From Candidatus Rokuibacteriota bacterium (lineage in GTDB: Bacteria > Methylomirabilota > Methylomirabilia > Rokubacteriales > CSP1-6), in assembly GCA_016177555.1 (NCBI GenBank), contig JACOVB010000114.1:1-5694 (forward strand): 5,694 bases of DNA, written 5' to 3'. A program made the position numbers and the translations under genes. Position 1 is the stretch's first letter, and each line of letters starts with the position of its first letter. Shown here one piece after another: positions 5,285-5,694 of this stretch. The notes beneath the pieces were generated by a model. It was not told the origin of the DNA. It saw only the letters and a list, made by a program, of their open reading frames with translations, and did not search any database.

Positions 5285-5641
5285 CCGAGCCGCGCCGCCA
5301 GTGTAAACGTCAGGCATCGACGGGCACAAGCACTGCTCCCGGCATCCTCCACACGCCCGCCGCGCTGACCGGTCGGAAGCGCCTCGGCATGGGCGTGGCG
5401 AGATCCCCTTGACGCGCCCCCGTCGCCGGGTTTACCGTTTGGCTCATGTTCGTGATTCTTCTTGCCTATGGGCCTTGTATCCGGGGAGATCGGGGGCCCC
5501 GTCTATCCCATGCTCCAACCGCGTTCCGCCTCCCAGGCCGAGGCGTCTTCTAGCGGGGTGAGCGCACCCCTCGCGCCCTGCTCCATCGCGCAGAGGGGCC
5601 TCGAGCACCCCGGGGGAATGCCCTCAGAACGGCCTGCACGG
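5285..5641. other. stretch without a convincing gene beyond the tRNA
   Basis: Apart from the tRNA promoter next to 5284 I see no supported gene. TTGACG (5409-5414) and TTACCG (5432-5437), 17 bases apart on the plus strand, form a weak promoter-like pair just before an ATG at 5446. That ATG opens only a frame of about 35 residues (MFVILLAYGP then basic and Pro-rich) that I would not call. A minus-strand frame open from the right edge to a TAG near 5500 has no recognisable content. Confidence 0.45.
5300..5329 (-). promoter_or_regulatory. promoter of tRNA-Leu
   Basis: On the minus strand TTGTGC (5329-5324) and TACACT (5305-5300) are spaced by 18 bases. The -10 ends about 15 bases before the tRNA 5' end at 5284, so transcription would begin a few bases upstream of the mature RNA, as is usual for tRNA genes. 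Confidence 0.55.
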
Positions 5642-5662
5642 AGAGATCGCGATGCGATCTCT
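5642..5662. repeat. perfect inverted repeat AGAGATCGC-GAT-GCGATCTCT
   Basis: Nine-base perfect arms flank a three-base centre. On the plus strand the left arm takes in part of a GGAGAG ribosome-site-like run (5640-5645), and the centre and right arm contain an ATG (5652-5654). It could be an operator for a dimeric regulator or an mRNA hairpin that hides the start of a gene running off the right edge. Confidence 0.6.
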
Positions 5663-5694
5663 GCTGACCGCCCCGAGGGGTCCGAGTATGCGAA
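5652..5694 (+). CDS. possible start of a gene cut by the right edge
   Basis: GGAGAG is followed after six bases by an ATG that opens MRSLLTAPRGPSMR to the window end. The ribosome-site spacing is good and the position beyond a long gene-free stretch is plausible. Fourteen codons are too few to judge coding character or family. Confidence 0.25.
   Translation, partial: MRSLLTAPRGPSMR

Noticed and set aside
5446..5560. Short plus-strand frame starting MFVILLAYGP after a TTGACG/TTACCG pair
   Set aside because: Only about 35 residues, no ribosome site, and a basic low-complexity remainder; not enough to call a gene.
1..5694. CRISPR array or transposase-bearing insertion sequence
   Set aside because: No regularly spaced repeats were seen, and no transposase or insertion-sequence end pairs could be recognised.

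Overview
The window is GC-rich (roughly 70% by eye), with strong G/C preference at third codon positions and closely packed genes. It looks like chromosomal DNA from a high-GC free-living bacterium, perhaps a soil or sediment lineage. No marker gene allows a taxonomic call. The tRNA gene encodes its own CCA end.

Layout. Positions 1-1291 (minus strand) hold a complete family III CoA-transferase (CaiB/BaiF type), followed by the possible start of another gene running off the left edge. At 1362-1418 (minus) lies a severed 3' half of a tRNA-Leu gene. From 1419 to 1861 there is no convincing gene. Positions 1862-3704 (plus) form an operon-like run: a 61-residue ORF resembling the start of an HxH-type amidohydrolase, a nitrilase coupled to it by a TGATG overlap, and a small five-helix membrane protein. 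A GC-rich hairpin ends this run. A second CaiB/BaiF CoA-transferase (3784-4992, plus) has its own promoter-like extended -10 and probably a leaderless GTG start. An intact tRNA-Leu(CAA) gene on the minus strand follows (5196-5284), then about 360 bases with no convincing gene. A 21-base inverted repeat overlaps a possible ribosome site and ATG at the right edge.

The main structural observation is that the tRNA-Leu fragment and the intact tRNA-Leu gene are direct repeats. They share 49 identical bases (1362-1410 and 5196-5244), and similarity stops within the anticodon loop. The intact tRNA lies at one end and its displaced 3' half at the other, in the orientation expected for a tRNA-targeted integrative element. 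The enclosed segment of about 3.83 kb carries the nitrilase, the membrane protein and the second CoA-transferase, but no integrase. I read it as a small, degraded or trans-mobilised metabolic island; this is inference.

How the genes may work together: the nitrilase would convert a nitrile to a carboxylate plus ammonia, the membrane protein might move a substrate or product, and a CoA-transferase could turn the acid into a CoA thioester. The substrates cannot be read from the sequence.
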